A DNA stretch of 5,651 bases, taken from Clostridiales bacterium. GTDB lineage: Bacteria > Bacillota > Clostridia > Oscillospirales > Oscillospiraceae. The position numbers and the translations under genes are program-made. Below the pieces are notes generated by a model that made no database searches, was not told the origin of the DNA, and worked only from the letters and a program-made list of their open reading frames with translations. This document shows, piece after piece, positions 5,282-5,651 of the stretch. Position 1 is the stretch's first letter. Each line of letters begins with the position of its first letter. The stretch is taken from assembly GCA_012516225.1 (NCBI GenBank), contig JAAYWX010000047.1:1-5651 (forward strand), read 5' to 3'.

Positions 5282-5494
5282 ATGAGCAGAAAAGATATAA
5301 GCAGAAAACTGAACAGCCTGAAGATGGAGGCCGCCGCTGAAATCGGCATGACCCATTATGTAAAAGAAAACAACGACCATTATAAAGGTGATGTCCCCGC
5401 CAAGCTCAACGGTGCTCAGGGCGGTCCCATCGGAGGGCAGATGGTTAAAAAGATGATTTTAGCTGAGGAAAACAAAATGTCGGACGGAAACTGA
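5282..5494 (+). CDS. Alpha/beta-type small acid-soluble spore protein (SASP)
   Basis: The 70-residue protein coats and protects spore DNA and is degraded at germination by the Gpr protease to supply amino acids. Two family blocks are visible. The first is LKMEAAAEIGM (13-23), matching the usual K-x-E-x-A-x-E-x-G segment cut by Gpr after the first Glu. The second is the C-terminal GGQMVKKMILAEE (51-63), matching the GGEMVKRMI-type helix. Length is normal (60-75 residues). Compared with B. subtilis SspA, which reads NGSVGGEITKRL, this protein has four extra residues in the turn (NGAQGGPIGGQMVKKM). The residue after the scissile Glu is Ala, not the usual bulky residue. The ATG at 5282 follows AAGGAG (5268-5273) by 8 bases. 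No terminator follows, so the gene 24 bp downstream is probably co-transcribed. It marks the host as a spore former. Confidence 0.87.
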   Translation: MSRKDISRKLNSLKMEAAAEIGMTHYVKENNDHYKGDVPAKLNGAQGGPIGGQMVKKMILAEENKMSDGN

Positions 5495-5518
5495 TTTAAT
5501 TTTGGGGAGAATAGAAGA

Positions 5519-5651
5519 ATGGAAGTAAGGGGAAGTCTTGCTTCCGGAAAAGGTACTTCCGGGAAATACGCGCCTAAGGAACGAATTCTTACAGAAAAAA
5601 TAACTAAAAACAACAATCCGAAAAAGCTCTCCGAAAAGTCCAAACCTGATG
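5519..5651 (+). CDS. Small lysine-rich protein of unknown function, partial (runs off right edge)
   Basis: Only the first 44 codons are visible, with no stop. GGGGAG (5504-5509) lies 9 bases before the ATG, a good binding site. The visible part has nine Lys and two Arg against five acidic residues, two S-G-K triplets (9-11 and 14-16) and no hydrophobic segment. It therefore looks like a soluble, perhaps disordered, nucleic-acid- or surface-interacting N-terminus. I recognise no family. The gap to the SASP stop is 24 bp with no terminator, so joint forespore expression is likely. Its start is in the same frame as the SASP gene, nine codons past the SASP stop, but the separate binding site argues for an independent gene. 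A spore-associated role is inference from position only. Confidence 0.6.
   Translation, partial: MEVRGSLASGKGTSGKYAPKERILTEKITKNNNPKKLSEKSKPD

Noticed and set aside
5416..5643. 75-codon minus-strand open frame across the SASP end and the next gene
   Set aside because: It lies opposite two supported genes with good ribosome binding sites and has no credible start context, so it is a shadow frame.
1..5651. CRISPR array, tRNA/rRNA genes, insertion sequences, attachment sites
   Set aside because: No regularly spaced repeats, tRNA-like cloverleaf, transposase frame or terminal inverted repeats with target duplications were seen by eye. A tRNAscan or ISfinder search would settle it.

Overview
The window looks like chromosomal DNA from an endospore-forming member of the Clostridia (Bacillota). 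The best evidence is an alpha/beta-type small acid-soluble spore protein gene at 5282-5494 behind a SigG-like promoter. Purine-rich Shine-Dalgarno sites, moderately AT-rich DNA, and an XRE-type regulator and drug-exporter style common in that group agree with this. The species cannot be named from the sequence.

Layout, left to right. (1) 1-589, minus strand: the first 196 codons of an XRE-family regulator that runs off the left edge, with a good SigA-type promoter (610-638) and a perfect 17-bp palindrome (645-661) just upstream. (2) 590-1155: no convincing protein gene. It holds an extended -10 promoter (714-722) and a strong intrinsic terminator (1012-1046) that together could bound a non-coding transcript of about 320 nt, followed by the promoter of the next gene. 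(3) 1156-2037, plus strand: a ten-helix EamA/DMT-family transporter. (4) 2057-2095: a bidirectional terminator between converging genes. (5) 4863 down to 2132, minus strand: a two-gene operon of a MarR-family repressor and a 765-residue DHA2-type MFS exporter. Its promoter (4913-4941) is covered at the transcription start by a 29-bp near-perfect palindrome (4880-4908), the expected MarR operator. (6) 4943-5221: a gene-free spacer with a weak hairpin and possible coding remnants. (7) 5222-5651, plus strand: a SigG-like promoter, the SASP gene, and 24 bp later the start of a small lysine-rich protein of unknown function that leaves the right edge.

How the parts work together. The MarR protein probably represses its own operon, and release by a toxic ligand would raise the exporter. 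The exporter is the most unusual object here. A normal DHA2 core of 13 helices is followed by about 305 extracytoplasmic residues before helix 14. This insert contains two long heptad-patterned segments joined by a Pro/Gly-rich turn, so it looks like an alpha-helical hairpin reminiscent of the coiled-coil hairpins of membrane-fusion proteins. The SASP gene and its downstream partner appear to form a forespore-expressed unit independent of the exporter operon.
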